This document shows, piece after piece, positions 48,081 through 57,985 of a DNA stretch of 64,000 nt (position 1 is its first letter; the number at the start of each line of letters is the position of its first letter). Source of the stretch: Lytechinus variegatus. Taxonomy: Eukaryota > Echinodermata > Echinoidea > Temnopleuroida > Toxopneustidae. Location of the stretch: NCBI RefSeq assembly GCF_018143015.1, contig NC_054748.1, forward strand, positions 6,483,967 to 6,547,966, given 5' to 3'. The translations under genes and the position numbers were made by a program. The notes beneath the pieces were generated by a model. That model saw only the letters and a list, made by a program, of their open reading frames with translations, did not search any database and was not told the DNA's origin.

Positions 48081-50473
48081 AACTGACTGACTGTCTGATT
48101 TATTGATTGAGTGGGTGAGTGAGTGGGTAGGTGAATGTAGTGGCGGTTTAGCTGATGGGAGTGGGTGGGGGTGAGTGGATGGGTTGCATGTGGGTGGAAG
48201 ATAGATGAAAGTGGGTGATTGAGTGATTGATTGCATGAGTGAATTCGTGAGTTGGTAAGTATGTGATTGGGTGAGTGGGTATAGTGGTGACGGGTTAGGT
48301 AATGAGTGACTGGGTGAGTATGAGTGGATGAGAAACTAATTGGGTGAGAAATTGGGTGGGTGGATGGGTGATTGAGTGAGTCGGTGAGTAAATGAGCGGG
48401 CGATGCAGCTGGTGAGTGATTGATTGATTCGTGAGGGCGTGATGAGTAAGAGGGTGAGTTGATAGTTGGGTGGGTGAGTATGTAATTGAGTAGGGTTGTG
48501 AATGAATGAGTCATCTGGTGTGTGAGAGTGGATGAGGAAGTACACTGTTAAAAAAAACCTGAATTTACAGGGGGGAGAAGAAGATTTTGCAGAAAGCAAT
48601 AACAGATTCATTCTGTAAATTCATAAAACATGCATTTTTCTGCAATTTAAAAGAACATGTCTGTTTAAAAAAGAGAAAGGCTGTTTTATTTAAGGAAATT
48701 TGTAAGGATCCTTACACCATATACCAATTTCCTGTAAGATTGCCGCAGGATTTTCTTTTATTTTAAGGATAAATTTTCTAACAGTGTAAGATGTTTTGTG
48801 AGCAACAGTGAGTGAATGAGTTAGTGGGTTGGTGGATGGATGAGTGAGTGAGTGGGAATATGATGGATGGGGAATGAGGGACGTAATGACCTCTTTAAGG
48901 AAGGAATGAATGGGTATAGGAATATATGATGAATAGGAATATGGATGAATGAAAAAAAATAGTGAACGAACGAATTGATGAAAGAATGAGTGATTAATGA
49001 ATGTTCAAGTGCATGAAAGAGTAAAGAAGTACTGAATGGAAAATAATGTTTAAGATGTTTCAAATTCGAGGGAGAATTAGGTACTATTTCATGAGCTGAA
49101 TGAGTCAACTCGCCCTTTTTTATTGGAAGAAGACATTTTATCTAAAAAAATATAGATCATATACCAAATGCATTGTCGAGAAACTGATTCTAGAATAATT
49201 AATCGTATTGCTTTATTTTTAAAGGTCACCGCACACCTTACGACTGTTCGCGATCCGATTTTGGAACAAATCGCATTTTGATCATTTTCTGAAAATGTGA
49301 ATGGAACATAATAATTTTATTTGAGGTTGAAATTTACTGAAAGAATACTTATATAACCATTTTGAAAGATTGCAAGCCTTTATTTTTGGAGTAAAGACAA
49401 AATTCGTTTCAAATCGTAGCCAATCGTACGACTGCTATGACGTCATTACGACAAGATATCAAATTCGCTTTTATTCTAAGAAGGATGATAGCATAGTCAC
49501 ATATTTGAACATTAGAATTCGTACGATGATTTAGAAATTACACAGTAAGATATTCAAAGTCTCAATATAAGCATCAAATTCTATTACATTTTCTTCGGAA
49601 ATCGGGTCGCAGACCACTCGTAAGATGTGCTGTCGCCTAAGTGACGCGGTATATGATAGTTCGTAGCCGGTATTTTGAATTGGGTGACAAAATTTTATCA
49701 CTCATGTGTCGAAGGAAGACAACATTAGGAACTTAATTCCCCTCTCACCTTCCATGCTGGATACCCCTCGTATAAATGGAATGGTCCTCGCATCATCACC
49801 ACTGTCTTTCCTTTTAGAGTTCCAAAGCAAAACTCACCCTTTTGTTCTTCGACTTTGAAGGGGAGAAAGAAGAGAGCAGAATATCAATTGATCAATGTCC
49901 ATTTGATATTTTATTTTATTCATATCATACACTTTAAGTTAGTTCATGTCTATCCCTCATTTTCTTTCTAAATCCACTTCTTTTCGTTCCATTTCTTCGT
50001 ATTCTCTTTCATCCTTTTCTGATATCACTTCTTCTTTTTCTTATTGTTTTTCTTCGTCTTCTTCCTCTTTTCCATCTTCCTCCTTTGCTATTCTTCTTTC
50101 GTTTTTTTCTGTTTCTTCGTCTCCTCCTTCTTCTTCGTATTCCTCTAATGTTTTCTCTACTGCCAATACTGCTTCTATTACTACTACTACTACACCACAA
50201 CCATCACCACTGCTGCTGCCACTACTGTAATAGAAGTAGAATAAAAATAAGTAGTAGTGGCGGCAGCAGCACTAGTAGCAGTAGTATTTGTAGTAGTAGA
50301 AGTAGTATAGCAGTATATAGTAGTAGTATAGTAGTAGTATATAGTAATGATAGTAGTAGTGGTGGTGGTAGTAGTTGTAGTAGTAGTAGTTGTAGTAGTA
50401 GTAGTAGTTGTTGTAGTAATAATAGTCATGGAAGTAGTAGCAGCATTAGTAGTAGTACTAGTAGGAGTAGTAG

Positions 50474-50527
<54 letters not shown>

Positions 50528-51680
50528 AAGTTGTTGTAGCCAGTAAGGAGTGGTTATTAGAGTAAGTACAAGCTTAGTATAGTATTAACAAGATGATATC
50601 AGTTAAGTATAACGAGTGACAGAGATATTACTGAGAAAACTAATCATTATCCTCATCACTGTCGTCGTCGTCATCATTTATAGGTTCATCACTATATTCA
50701 CCTGTACAGGCTGGAAACTTTGGCACCTTCTCAAATGGGACGTTGTAGCGTTCCTCCAGCTTGTTGGCAAGATCAATCAAGCCAGACCCGCATATGATAC
50801 CAATACTCGGACGATGTGGTTGCCTTGACAACAGGCACTCGGCCATCCCCTCGTAGTCTTCGTAAGTAAACCTGACCAAATCACCAGTATTATTTTTTTA
50901 AAGAGAGAATAAAAGATAAGATTATAAACTCATGACTCATGATGATGAATATTGTAATGTATACCCAGTTGTGTGACCGGACAGGTTGTGTGTCCGGACG
51001 ATCAATTTTAGAAAGTCATTTGGAAAAATTTACAAGCGAAGTTTCACAAATTTTTAGTACAAAATGTTAGGAAATATCATAAAGAACAAAATAGGAGATG
51101 ATTGCAAGCATTGAATTCATATTTTTAGGGTAATCCAAAGACAAAAAAGACGGCTTCCACAATATAAATTGTCCGGACACCCGACCCCCCATCCTACTAT
51201 ATTGCCCTGGGTGTACTTCAAAGAAATCTCAAAAATATAGTAAGCATACCTCATATTTACCAATTTATTAGAATGGAAAACTCAATTCGTCCACTCACCA
51301 GTTCGTCGAATAACCAGTTTGTTGGACTAAGTGTTAATTGTCTAAATGAATGAAAATGAAATGAGTATTAGACCAACTGGTTATGAGACGAAATGGTAAC
51401 TAGACGAAGTGATGATTGAACCAAATGGATACTGGACCAACTGGTTGTTACACGAAATTTTGATGGACGGAATGGCATGTGACTTGGACGAGTTGGCAGT
51501 AGACAAAATTGGCAATCCCCCCCCCCACACTCACACTAGTAGGGTAGCTCTATTGTCAGCAGTAGCTCCATGTGACGTGCCTTCATTATCATTCAGGTAT
51601 ATCCGAAATGTAACCAAGATTTATAAAAAAATATATATATAGTAATGAACTTACATGTTTTCCACATTGTTATTCGTCAT
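43847..51680 (-). CDS. Purine nucleoside phosphorylase-like protein, 6 exons
   Basis: Joined exons (51680-51655, 50871-50702, 49852-49749, 47073-46898, 45269-45079, 44055-43847) total 876 nt and encode 291 residues; human PNP has 289. All introns are GT-AG, and exon boundaries and residue counts match the vertebrate protein without internal gaps. PNPs split purine nucleosides with phosphate to free base and ribose-1-phosphate in cytosolic purine salvage. Conserved (human numbering): Ser33 in CGSGL, His86 and Tyr88 in FHLYEGY, Phe159, Met219/Ser220 in GMSIVPEV, His257. Changed: His64 to Gln, Arg84 to Pro, Asn115 to Ser, Phe200 to Tyr, Glu201 to Pro, Asn243 to Asp. Asn243Asp in human PNP is known to favour 6-aminopurines, so substrate change is plausible; loss of Arg84 and His64 leaves catalysis uncertain. 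An in-frame TGA precedes the ATG. Confidence 0.93.
44181..44467. repeat. ~70-bp tandem repeat with inverted edges (PNP intron 5)
   Basis: AGGTTCTCAACCCAAAAG recurs at 44243, 44316 and 44385 with poly-A stretches between. The block is edged by GGCGGCGGAAG on the left and CATCCGCCGCC on the right. It looks like a dispersed repeat with internal tandem expansion; A-runs may be length-variable. Confidence 0.7.
45079..45269 (-). CDS. PNP-like gene, exon 5
   Basis: 191 nt, acceptor TTATAG/G, donor GTAG/GTTAGT. Encodes [20 protein letters not shown] to [20 protein letters not shown] and [13 protein letters not shown] replaces GPSFET, so the base-binding Glu201 is a proline. GC-rich against its AT-rich surroundings. 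Confidence 0.93.
45512..45584 (-). tRNA. tRNA-Lys(TTT)-like, possibly a pseudogene
   Basis: The minus strand starts GCCCGGTAAGCTCAGTCGG, with anticodon arm TCAGACTTTTAATCTGA and T arm AAGGATTCAAGTTCCTT, close to canonical tRNA-Lys. The acceptor stem has one C-A mismatch, the discriminator is T where Lys tRNAs normally have G, and no T run of four or more follows at once. It lies in PNP intron 4. Confidence 0.65.
45813..45944. mobile_element. MITE TACCTCGGTCAC, truncated copy (PNP intron 4)
   Basis: The left arm TACCTCGGTCACATTTGCTC with GCGGCGGCCGTACGGCG matches the element at 10969. The right arm is shortened to CGTGACCAAGGTA, missing the CGGCCGCCG part. Confidence 0.75.
46021..46205. repeat. 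GAA/GAT microsatellite (PNP intron 4)
   Basis: A purine-rich run of GAA, AAG, GGT and GAT units. It opens long frames in several phases on both strands, which are artefacts of the repeat. Confidence 0.85.
46249..46737. mobile_element. MITE GGCGGGGTAAGTTG (PNP intron 4)
   Basis: Ends TATAGGGAAAGGCGGGGTAA and the complement CAACTTACCCCGCCTTCCCC plus TACTATA, about 490 bp apart. The left arm repeats GTAAGTTGAGC / CAAGTTGAGCC. AT-rich interior, no coding. Confidence 0.75.
46898..47073 (-). CDS. PNP-like gene, exon 4
   Basis: 176 nt, acceptor CATTAG/G, donor AAAG/GTTGGT (weak). Encodes [20 protein letters not shown], then [20 protein letters not shown] and on to [17 protein letters not shown] of PNPs becomes TSASGA. 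Confidence 0.93.
47130..48540. repeat. Tetranucleotide array filling PNP intron 3
   Basis: About 1.4 kb of TTGA, TTGG, CTGC and GTGA units, with a higher-order unit TTGACTGCTTGGTTGG repeated many times in 47200-47760. A longer repeated phrase, GTGGCGGT...AGCTGATG...GAGTGGGTGGG, occurs near 47768, 47936 and 48140. The minus strand is stop-free for 448 codons because TCAA repeats read NQSI in every frame. Confidence 0.9.
48541..48788. mobile_element. MITE TACACTGTTA (PNP intron 3)
   Basis: Ends TACACTGTTA and TAACAGTGTA, 248 bp apart. The interior has inverted phrases such as TTTACAGG / CCTGTAAG and TTTCTGCA / TGCAGAAA. Non-coding. Confidence 0.8.
48789..49220. other. PNP intron 3, GAATG-rich stretch
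   Basis: Fringe of the tetranucleotide array (GAGTGAGT, GAATGAATG words). No coding sequence. Confidence 0.5.
49221..49640. mobile_element. MITE, GCACACCTTACGACTG family (PNP intron 3)
   Basis: The left AAGGTCACCGCACACCTTAC continuing GACTGTTCGCGATCCGATTT is matched inverted on the right by AAATCGGGTCGCAGACCACTC continuing to TGTCGCCTAA, allowing for mismatches. 420 bp, non-coding. Confidence 0.7.
49749..49852 (-). CDS. PNP-like gene, exon 3
   Basis: 104 nt, acceptor TCAAAG/T, donor TGGAAG/GTGAGA. Encodes [16 protein letters not shown] and [18 protein letters not shown]. The usual VPGH(A/K)G loop and the GRFH arginine are replaced (EEQKG, GPFH), while His86 and Tyr88 equivalents stay. Confidence 0.93.
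49950..50545. repeat. CTT-rich then GTA trinucleotide array (PNP intron 2)
   Basis: 49950-50160 is pyrimidine-rich (TTCTTC words); 50160-50545 is mostly ACT, then GTA/GTAGTG repeats. Poly-Ser, poly-Val and poly-Thr frames on both strands come from the repeat. Confidence 0.9.
50702..50871 (-). CDS. PNP-like gene, exon 2
   Basis: 170 nt, acceptor GGTCAG/G, donor ACAG/GTGAAT. Encodes [14 protein letters not shown] through IGIICGSGL (phosphate-loop serine) to KVPKFPACT. Ends in phase 1. Confidence 0.93.
51290..51515. repeat. Short-word dyad repeat, ACCAACTGG family (PNP intron 1)
   Basis: Words such as CCAGTTCGTCGAATAACCAG on the left and GACCAACTGGTTATGAGACG on the right flank GGACTAAGTGTTAATTGTC. 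Same centre and design as 3897-4262, where the centre reads GGACTAAGTGTTAATTAGGC. Confidence 0.65.
51655..51680 (-). CDS. PNP-like gene, exon 1 (coding part)
   Basis: ATG ACG AAT AAC AAT GTG encodes MTNNNVEN plus two bases of the next codon, with donor AT/GTAAGT. Joining to exon 2 gives [11 protein letters not shown], aligned with ENGYTYEDYK of the vertebrate enzyme. Good -3 A before the ATG. Confidence 0.85.
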
Positions 51681-52610
51681 ATTCACTCGTCCCAATCAGC
51701 CTCAAATGTAATGACTACCTCTGTGTATATGCAAGCCTCCCTTGTCCGGCCTTTTCAAAATATGATTTTAAGAAAAAGCAGCTTACATACTAGAACTTAT
51801 GACGATATTTTTGTGAAAAAATAAGATCCAGTGAACGCCAGACGATATGAATACAGTTCATTGACCTGTAAAAACTGTGGATAACCTTCCCTTCAGGAGA
51901 TTCCGTCAGTTTTCCACTTGAAGAAATCTAGGATTCCAAACCGGTTATTTAATGAATTTTTCGTCGCTCGATCTCGAAGTTTTGGCACGGTGCAGTTCAA
52001 CCTCGAACGATATATCTCAGTTCAATGACGCTGCTGGTAAATGCACTCCGTTACGTTCAGAGTGGTTTCCAGAACGGTCCTGCCATGGCATTATATATAT
52101 CAATCTGCAGGACCTGCAGATTGATTTATAATGAAGAATGGTTGCAGCTTTATCTACCTCGTCTGATGATAGCAAACGGTGTTAGTCCAATAATAGGCCT
52201 CAATAATACATGTTTAGTTAACAAATTTCGTTCCGGAACCCCAGGCCAGCCGTTGGCAAATATATATACAACGGTTAGGAGTTTGGCTTATCGTCATATT
52301 ACGTTGGAGGGGTTTAAAGTTCAAGTCGCTTTTGACATTACTGTCAACAGTTTGTCACGTAGTCTAAGACTTGCAGACATTTTTCTGTATATATTTTGTG
52401 AAAGTTATGTTATGACACTATTAGGTCTATATATTTGCAAATACATACATCACATCCTTTGCTTAGGACTGTTGCATTGAAAGCGTACACAATTAAGGAG
52501 AAAACGAATAGTATAGGAAAAACGTGCTGAGTGAGAACGCGGTGTTAGAATCATTTCAAACCAGACCCATCTACAACTGCCTTTAACAAAGGTAAGGTTG
52601 TAGAGCGTTG
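51681..52610. other. Upstream of the PNP-like gene; no second gene seen
   Basis: This presumably holds the promoter and 5' UTR of the minus-strand PNP-like gene, but no clear core-promoter motif stands out. A 151-codon plus-strand frame (52025-52480) has no domain I recognise and no typical coding character. Confidence 0.4.
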
Positions 52611-52863
52611 TGGCACGGTGGCTTAGTCTCCGGACTTTGAAACAGAGGGTCGTTGGTTCAAATCCCAGCCATTGCGAAGTTTCCTTCATCAAGAAATCCA
52701 CATTTTGCTGCACTCAAACCAGGTGAGGGGAATTTATTCATCGAAATGCCGAGCGCATAAAAGCTGCCTGAGCTACTGTACAGCCGGGATAATAATATCC
52801 AAGTCCTTTGGAAGCGCATAGACACGTTGCGCTCTACAAAACTGACCATTATTATCATTATTA
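52611..52863 (+). mobile_element. tRNA-derived SINE (family 1), diverged
   Basis: AGAGCGTTGTGGCACGGTGG, CTTTGAAACAGAGGGTCG and GGTTCAAATCCC mark the head. The body keeps CACTCAAACCAGGTGAGG and the ATT tail. It is the most diverged family-1 copy in the window. Confidence 0.8.
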
Positions 52864-54845
52864 GGTGTGGAAATCACCGACTTCCCGATTTAATGGAATA
52901 AATATAATCGCTGTTTTACAACTTGTAATTTTCAACAATTAATGAAAGAAGAAAATACCTGAAAATGTATTTCAGAAATAGGCCTACTTATGAATCACTA
53001 TGCTTGTTATGTCAAAGATTTAACGAATTTAGCAACAGTTTGTAAAATAATAATGCTTCACGTCAGTTTAAAGTAAACAGGTTTATTCGATTTGTACATA
53101 ATATTGTAAATGCAACAATCATAATTATGATGGCATGATTTTACAGCATGCGATGTCTGTTTATTTACACTTCAAATATTTTTTTAATGTTTTTTATTTA
53201 ATGTGCGTAAGTTAGTTTGCGACAGATGTATACTTAAATTTCCGGACCTTGCGATAATATTTTGAGTATTTTTTGTAAATGGCAACCTTTTTGTCAGTTA
53301 TTTTCATTTCATTTCCTTTTTCTTGTATTATTTGTATTATCGTTTTCGTCTTATATCTATTAACAATTGTTACTGAATTAGTGTAACATCTTTGTATGAA
53401 ACTGTAAATATTCAAATTGTTGCTCTGATTGTAAATGTAAACTTATGGGTTTTTTCTGTACCCATTTCGGGTTACATGAGGAAATAAAAATCACATTATC
53501 ATTGCGCATCTCACATTTTTATTTTTATCATTATAAATAAAAATGAAGGTATTTTATTTAAAAACTATTCGCAGCAAGAGCTGAATTGTACAGAACTTTT
53601 GTGTAAAAAACAACATAAAACATAACAATATCAAAATAGAATTTAAAAAATACACGAAACGTGAAAAAATATACTATCATTAATACTTTTGGGGTTAATA
53701 TGAATCAACAGAATATTTTCAAATATAAGTAATTGCAGAAGTTTCAAAATTTGCCTAAGATATAGTATACGGGAAAGCGGATTGGAAGGATTTATGATGT
53801 AAGTGAATTGGAATGGATAAATCTGACTTGAGGATATCGAGATTTTGAATTACTGACGTATACAGAGTATAAAGAGAAATGGAAGTGGGTAACAATGGGT
53901 AAATAATTAGAATAAAGTTTTATATACAGAGAGTTTTGTATAATTATTTCGTTCTACTGAAACATTACAGATAGTCGCTGATTATTCGAATTCAATAATA
54001 ATAAAAAAAGTCACATTGTAACACATACGCATTGGGAAGAGAAGAGTAAAAGTAAAAACTGGGACGAAGGAACAATAAAATAGAGAGAGAGGAGAAAGAG
54101 GTGGATAGTGAGATAGAAAAAGAATTGGAGAAAATGATGGAGGAAGGGAGAGAGAGAGAAAGAGAGATAAAGAGATGGAGGGTGAGATAGAAAAAAGAAG
54201 AGGAAGAAGAGAAAGGAGATATGAATAGAAACAAAAGATTTAGGAAGAGGTCATAATGCAGATCATAACAGATTGTCTTCTTTATCTACGATTCGTTCAA
54301 TAAGCTAATTAGATATGGAATTGGACTGAGTTGTACCTTTGTGTCCTACATTGAAGGAGATAGTAAAAGAGTATTAAGGAGACGTGATTGATAGCCCGTC
54401 ATCACTGGAAGCCAAATTGCTTCATTTTAGCTGTATAACATACATGACAATTTCACCCTTTACATATATAGAAAACCGGCCCTATTAAACATTAACTGGT
54501 AAGTCCAAAGGGTCGGAGCAAATGTGATGAAATCGTTCTAAGTTGTTTACTTTGCTGGTGGGGAAAACCCACTTCTATTAATCTCATGACGATTTCGCAG
54601 TACCCAATCAGCATGCACGGAACTATTTACCATTGTTATGTTTGATCAAAATTTTCAATTTAATGCAAGCGTAACCATTTTGAGCGGTAAGCCAACGTTT
54701 ACGCAGACTGGTACAGATTTTGATACTTCCTGGAAATGAACTCCATCCTCTTTACACTTGATATTGAAATCATGACTTTCCCATCCCCCTCCTTTACTGT
54801 CATCTGTTGTACTCTTGCCTGATTGACATACATCTAGAACTCAAC
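52864..54845. other. Intergenic before the TRIM-like genes
   Basis: AT-rich; an AT-rich 3'-end-like phrase (GAGGAAATAAAAATCAC) is near 53480, and a purine-rich GAGA stretch at 54080-54230. No gene recognised. Confidence 0.45.
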
Positions 54846-55478
54846 ATGGCTGAGAAAGCGGAAACTTCAGGCCCTCCACAAAGCTTGATATGCCCACTTT
54901 GCTTAGACATCTTCGTCGAAGCAGTCATTCTTCCGACATGTGGGCATACTTATTGCCGTAGATGCCTCAAAAACATCGATCTTTCCACTCAGAGCTATCA
55001 TATGACGTGCCCTGTCTGCAGAAAGAAGTCCAAGTTTACATCTGCAAAGTGTGTTGATGATTTCCCCGCTAATGTGACGGTGAACGCGTTCGTAGACGAC
55101 TACCACGCGAGAAAGAGTGAGACACGCCCAAAATGCAATACTTGCAGACGGCAATGGGATGCTGAGTTATTCTGCAAGACCTGCGACAGGTATTTGTGTG
55201 AAAGGTGTGTGACTGGTCATCAAGAAATGGCTTTTCATTTTGAAGGCCATGAGACTGTTGCCATTGAGGATGTCATTGATCAATCTTCTAAAAAAGACTG
55301 CACCAACGAACAAGAGGACAAAAAGAGTGGAACACGTCCAAAATGCAATGCTTGCAGACGGCAAAGGAATGCCAACTCATTCTGCAAAACCTGCCACAAG
55401 TACCTGTGTAAGAAGTGTGTATCGGGTCATCATGAGATGGCTTTTCTTTTTGAAGGTCATGAGATTGTTCCAATAGAG
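54846..55478 (+). CDS. TRIM-like gene 1, exon 1 (RING plus two B-boxes)
   Basis: RING at about residues 18-60. First B-box: RPKCNTCRRQWDAELFCKTC to GHQEMAFHFEGHE. Linker: SSKKDCTNEQEDKKSG. Second B-box: RPKCNACRRQRNANSFCKTC to GHHEMAFLFEGHE. The second finger is a clear copy of the first. Confidence 0.88.
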
Positions 55479-57985
55479 GTAGGCAAGGGGAAGATTAGTC
55501 ATGATGATTCATTGAAAAAATGCTGCATGATGATAAAAACAAGAAAATGTTTGTGCGAATTAAGGTCCACATTAATTTGTCAACATTTTGAATACTCATT
55601 GGTCGTCATGGTCATTAATTAAAGAGAATCGAACTGTACCATCACGACCAATTACGAATAAGAATTGGGGTGCGCCCGGGGCAACGGATGCACCCCTGAA
55701 AGATTTCAGCAAGAAATTCACCAAAGTACGAATACGAATTAAGGAAGAGTTATAAATAAAAAGGGGGAAGTATTGAGAGAAGGAAGGGGGAAGAATAACA
55801 AGAAGATTGATAAAAATCTTCAATTATATAAATGTAGGTAAATGTATCTATTCAATCCTCAGGAGGTAAGTATTGTAAGAATAAAGCTAGCATTATACTT
55901 AAAGCCTGTGTATAGCTTTGGTAAAGGGTCAATAATGTGATTGATAATCGAATATCATCTAATATGACAGTCTTACTGAAGCGTAGAGACCGTTAGATAT
56001 TTTTCCAACTGCACTTCTCTGAGAAAATTTCAAATATTCAAATCTTGGATATATAGCGCCCTCTCTCGGCGATGCTTGTTTTAAATTAAAAAATGGGCAT
56101 TCAAGCATTTATCTTATAAATTTAGTGATTAGATATCCAAAAGTTACAGACAAAGAACATATCTTGAAAGTTTCAGCCCATTCCATGATTTAGAATAGGA
56201 TTTAATTGAAAGACAAAAACACACAGATATTTTAATTTGATCGGGTGACCCGATCAAGTTAAATTTCCATGTAATATCGCAAAATTTATCCTGTAAAACA
56301 CATTTTCATTTCATATCCTCCACATCATAACTGTTATAGGGCATATCCATTCATATTATCTAGCAATGAATTGGAATAGTGATAGGTGCATTTTGGTGGA
56401 TTTACCAAAACTATACACAAGCTTTAAAACGTTGGTCTTAACCACTAATGGCTTCCCCCCCCCAAAAAAAAAAAAACCGTACAAACGTTGGTTTTGGATA
56501 CTATGGACCCCTAAACAAGCATTCATTACAACCATGAAAGGAGGACCAAAGAACGAAAGGAAAGTTTATACTAAATACATGGTCAAAAGGTTCGAGCCTA
56601 TTCCGACATAATTTTTAAGATCTGATGTCCACACTAATACTATTACTACTACTACTACTACAGTTGTGAGCCGGTCAATTGGAGATACACACCAGTTTTG
56701 AGTTTTGATTATTACAATAGTTGTATTACCTGTTTCATTATCCCCTGCCACTTTTTTTTAACCCAAGTACAAACCATAAACAGAACACAGAGCGCTTAGA
56801 AACAACAGTAGTAATAAGCGCCTTATAAATGTTATGTATTATTACTACTACTTTTAATAGTACTTATAATACTGCTCTGCTCCTAAAGGCGCGTACACGG
56901 ATTTGGACTTTTCCGCGATGTGAATTTGTCTGTAAAATTTGACCCCTCCCACCCCCATCCCCCCCCCAAAAAAAGGGGGAGAGTCTTTGCCAATCGTATT
57001 GGGTGCGGATCTGCGCCAGTACTTCTTTTGTCTTACATAATGCTTAATGTCCCATATTATTTGATTCTTGGGATTCTTTAAGAATGTCAATTACTGGGTT
57101 CTTTTTTCTCGCTTGTATTAATTCACACAGAAGAAGCCTGAACAAAATCTTCAACCTAACCTCGGCAGCAACACAAGATCAGATCCCAAGTTAAATGTCA
57201 TTAAACGTGTAACTCTACCAGCATTTGCAGAGGTGTGGGGAATGACGCGGTACTCTGATGACAGCGTGGGTATCCCGTTTGGGAAGGTTGGACATGGTGC
57301 AGCTATAATCAATTCAGATGGTAGAGAGCAGCCATGGCCGTACCCGAACACACGTAATGGCCTGGAGTATTTTGATCTTATTATACAGGAAGACAGGTCA
57401 CTATGCGTATCGACGGGTAATTCAGAAGCACACGTATATTCTCCCGATGGATCTAAGAAATCAACCATTCACGTGAATGACAATGGCAAATTTCTCACCC
57501 TAAACAGGAGTCCATCAGATGAAATCATCATTTCTAACGCTGGAAAACAAGTTTACATCTATGACCCTACAGGATCCACTCTCAAACACGCTGTTCAAAC
57601 AAGAAACAGGACCGGTCAGGCAGCAGCCACCAGATCGGGTTTGATCGTCGCGAGTTCATGTTGTTTCTTTCCAAGGGTGTTAACAGTCTATGACAGGGAT
57701 GGGAATGCCGGTGAGTCTCTACAAGGTCCAGATGGTGTCGGCCTGTATGCTGCCGTGGATGAGCAGGATAGGGTGTATGTAGCGAGTGTTGACATGCTGA
57801 ATAAGAGAGTTGTGATCAGGCTCTATGATCTTGACGATCTGAACTTGAAGGAAAGAGTTGAATTCAATGCGCTCGATTTGAAAGGGATGTTTTCATCGTG
57901 GTGTTACCTGGTTTCCCTTTCATACGAAATGCTTGCATTTGCTTGTATGAATCACTTGTATTTCATCAAAGTATCACTGGAATAA
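54846..57985 (+). CDS. TRIM-like RING/B-box protein with beta-propeller-like C-terminus
   Basis: Two exons are proposed: 54846-55478 (211 codons) and 57131-57985 (284 codons plus stop), both joining in phase 0, for about 495 residues. TRIM-type RING proteins are usually E3 ubiquitin ligases. Exon 1 encodes a C3HC4 RING (CPLCLDIFVEAVILPTCGHTY through CPVCRK, minus the cap of 20), then two B-box-1-like zinc fingers in tandem. The donor is GAG/GTAGGC; without splicing the frame runs to a stop at 55622. Exon 2 follows acceptor CACACAG and has propeller-like strands (HVYSPDGSKK, VYIYDPTGS, LTVYDRDGNAG, RVYVASVD). No coiled-coil or second B-box type lies between, which is odd for TRIMs. An ATG with A at -3 sets the start. 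Confidence 0.8.
55479..57130 (+). other. Intron of TRIM-like gene 1
   Basis: About 1.65 kb. It holds the TTAA MITE at 55899-56427, an ACT repeat at 56641-56661 and C/A-runs. No coiled-coil exon could be found. Confidence 0.6.
55899..56427. mobile_element. TTAA MITE, AGCCTGTGTATAG family (copy 2)
   Basis: TTAA at both ends, arms AAGCCTGTGTATAGCTTTGG and CTATACACAAGCTTTAA. Inverted relative to the copy at 31585 and nearly identical to it, including the central GATCGGGTGACCCGATC palindrome. Confidence 0.92.
57131..57985 (+). CDS. TRIM-like gene 1, terminal exon (propeller-like)
   Basis: Open from the acceptor to TAA at 57983-57985, beginning KKPEQNLQPNLG. Repeated strand-turn motifs (D/PDGxx, YDPTG, YDRDG) fit the NHL/propeller-like C-terminus of TRIM45- or TRIM56-like invertebrate proteins. 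The stop TAA lies inside AATAAA (57981-57986). Confidence 0.8.
   Translation, partial: KKPEQNLQPNLGSNTRSDPKLNVIKRVTLPAFAEVWGMTRYSDDSVGIPFGKVGHGAAIINSDGREQPWPYPNTRNGLEYFDLIIQEDRSLCVSTGNSEAHVYSPDGSKKSTIHVNDNGKFLTLNRSPSDEIIISNAGKQVYIYDPTGSTLKHAVQTRNRTGQAAATRSGLIVASSCCFFPRVLTVYDRDGNAGESLQGPDGVGLYAAVDEQDRVYVASVDMLNKRVVIRLYDLDDLNLKERVEFNALDLKGMFSSWCYLVSLSYEMLAFACMNHLYFIKVSLE

Noticed and set aside
47168-48514. 448-codon minus-strand open frame rich in NQSINQPT
   Set aside because: It is a translated TCAA/CCAA tetranucleotide repeat lying in a PNP intron. Such repeats have no stops in any frame, and there is no non-repeat coding sequence.
50085-50565. Poly-Ser, poly-Val and poly-Thr frames
   Set aside because: Products of the GTA/ACT trinucleotide array, open on both strands in several phases.
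52025-52480. 151-codon plus-strand frame upstream of the PNP-like gene
   Set aside because: No recognisable domain, no repeat of it elsewhere, and no supporting splice or start context. Chance openness is likely, though not excluded.
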